Translations under genes and position numbers: made by a program | Notes under the pieces: model-generated | Databases searched by the model: none | Told to the model about the DNA's origin: nothing | What the model saw: only the letters and a program-made list of their open reading frames with translations | Shown: one piece after another, positions 63,401-64,000 of the stretch | Layout: each line of letters opens with the position of its first letter | Position numbering within the stretch: position 1 is the stretch's first letter | NCBI GenBank assembly: GCA_963724625.1 | Contig: CAVRVO010000004.1 | Span: 62,001-126,000 of the forward strand | Origin: DATBVX01 sp963724625 | GTDB lineage: Bacteria > Pseudomonadota > Gammaproteobacteria > Steroidobacterales > Steroidobacteraceae | Length of the DNA stretch: 64,000 nt | Direction of reading: 5' to 3'

Positions 63401-64000
63401 ATGAGCTCACCCCCCAACCGCCCGAACATCTTTTCCGGCCCGTACCTGGATCGCAGCAGCCATTTGCGCGAACGCGAGGACTGGCTGCTTCAGGCCGGGC
63501 GCGACCCGCACGCCCAATTCGTTGCCGTGTGGCAGGCACACAATCTTCTGCGGCGCGGTGATGCTCTGGGTGCCGTTCTACTCGAGAGCTCGCATGTTGC
63601 CGTTCAGTCGGCAGATCCGGATCAACTCGTCTTCCTCGGCATGTTTCGCGGGCGCGCGAGTTTCCTGCTGGAGTTGCAAAGCGAAGCAGCTCCCGACCTG
63701 CATCCAGAGGGTGAGTTTCGCGAACTGCGCTGGTTCGGCGCCCTGTTGCCACGCGACGAGGCTGGGCTGCTGGCTTATGCGCGCGCGCTCACGTTGTGGC
63801 GACAACGGCATCGCTTCTGCGGCGTGTGCGGCGCGCGAACTCGTAATGCGCGTGGCGGGCATGTGCTCGTGTGCACCAATGATGCCTGCAAAGCCGAACA
63901 ATTCCCGCGCATCGATCCCGCGATCATCGTGCTGGTGAGTGACGGGGCGCGCGCGCTGCTGGGTCGCCAGCCGAGCTGGCCGGCAGGACGCTACTCTACG
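63401..64000 (+). CDS. nudC: NudC, NADH pyrophosphatase, N-terminal part
   Basis: Partial: ATG at 63401 and an open frame of exactly 200 codons to the window end. It matches NudC, which hydrolyses NADH and removes NAD caps from RNA: an N-terminal domain (WLLQAGRDPHAQFVAVWQAH), then the zinc ribbon FCGVCGARTRN...CTNDACKAEQFPRID, and the start of the Nudix domain (PAIIVLVSDGARALLGRQ). The Nudix box lies beyond the window. Upstream bases show no strong ribosome-binding site. Confidence 0.88.
   Translation, partial: MSSPPNRPNIFSGPYLDRSSHLREREDWLLQAGRDPHAQFVAVWQAHNLLRRGDALGAVLLESSHVAVQSADPDQLVFLGMFRGRASFLLELQSEAAPDLHPEGEFRELRWFGALLPRDEAGLLAYARALTLWRQRHRFCGVCGARTRNARGGHVLVCTNDACKAEQFPRIDPAIIVLVSDGARALLGRQPSWPAGRYST

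Noticed and set aside
1..64000. CRISPR arrays, IS elements, tRNA or rRNA genes
   Set aside because: No regular short repeats, terminal inverted repeats with transposase frames, or recognisable tRNA/rRNA sequence were found by eye; short tRNAs could still be missed.

Overview
The window is high-GC bacterial chromosome, most likely from a gammaproteobacterium (inference). The grounds are a class GN sortase with its dedicated two-component system, a PEP-CTERM protein, a full kdp locus, GltBD, a YdbH/YdbL pair, an FlhC-like regulator and NudC. A lineage near Steroidobacteraceae, Nevskiales or Xanthomonadales would fit, but gene content alone cannot settle it. I see no insertion sequence, prophage, CRISPR array, rRNA or tRNA. 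Genes are tightly packed, with many ATGA, TAATG or TGATG start/stop overlaps.

Layout. 1-0.7 kb: end of an LpxR-family outer-membrane lipid A deacylase. 0.8-11.7 kb: potassium region. A KdpD-like kinase lacking its phospho-acceptor histidine and carrying a frameshift faces the operon [30-aa ORF]-kdpF-kdpA-kdpB-kdpC-kdpD-kdpE, in which kdpA carries five apparent single-base insertions. 11.8-14.1 kb: LysR regulator divergent from glutaryl-CoA dehydrogenase. 14.1-20.2 kb: the proteobacterial dedicated sortase system (99-aa ORF, sortase and VIT/VWA substrate on one strand, response regulator and histidine kinase on the other). 20.5-21.0 kb: PEP-CTERM protein behind a consensus sigma-54 promoter. 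21.1-27.0 kb: gltBD. 27.3-31.4 kb: a giant envelope protein split by a frameshift. 31.5-35.4 kb: methyltransferase, exported D-2-hydroxyacid dehydrogenase, CDF metal transporter and Fpg glycosylase. 35.6-38.6 kb: small hypothetical, SPOR lipoprotein, bactofilin and a sugar-dehydrogenase-like lipoprotein. 38.7-40.7 kb: glycerophosphodiesterase and glycerol-3-phosphate dehydrogenase. 40.7-48.6 kb: NmrA-type oxidoreductase, LysR regulator and a MexEF-OprN-type RND efflux operon with a hairpin over its first ribosome-binding site. 48.6-53.0 kb: EF-hand protein, FGGY kinase, YheT-like hydrolase and a membrane-anchored receiver protein. 53.1-61.7 kb: 56-residue-repeat exported protein, DUF6279 lipoprotein, YdbH-like and YdbL-like envelope proteins, YadGH-type ABC transporter and small membrane or exported proteins. 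61.9-64.0 kb: unknown protein divergent from an FlhC-like regulator, then the start of nudC.

The main themes are envelope biogenesis (two protein-sorting systems, AsmA-like lipid transport, efflux, bactofilin), potassium homeostasis and central nitrogen assimilation.

A key caveat: eight genes and the KdpD-like pseudokinase (nine loci in all) contain apparent frameshifts. I count eleven single-base insertions and two single-base deletions (kdpA alone has five). In every case removing or adding the proposed bases gives a continuous frame with a length divisible by three, and often a family-typical length. This could be real decay or, more likely for several genes, consensus error. Frameshifted genes are given at their full reconstructed extent.
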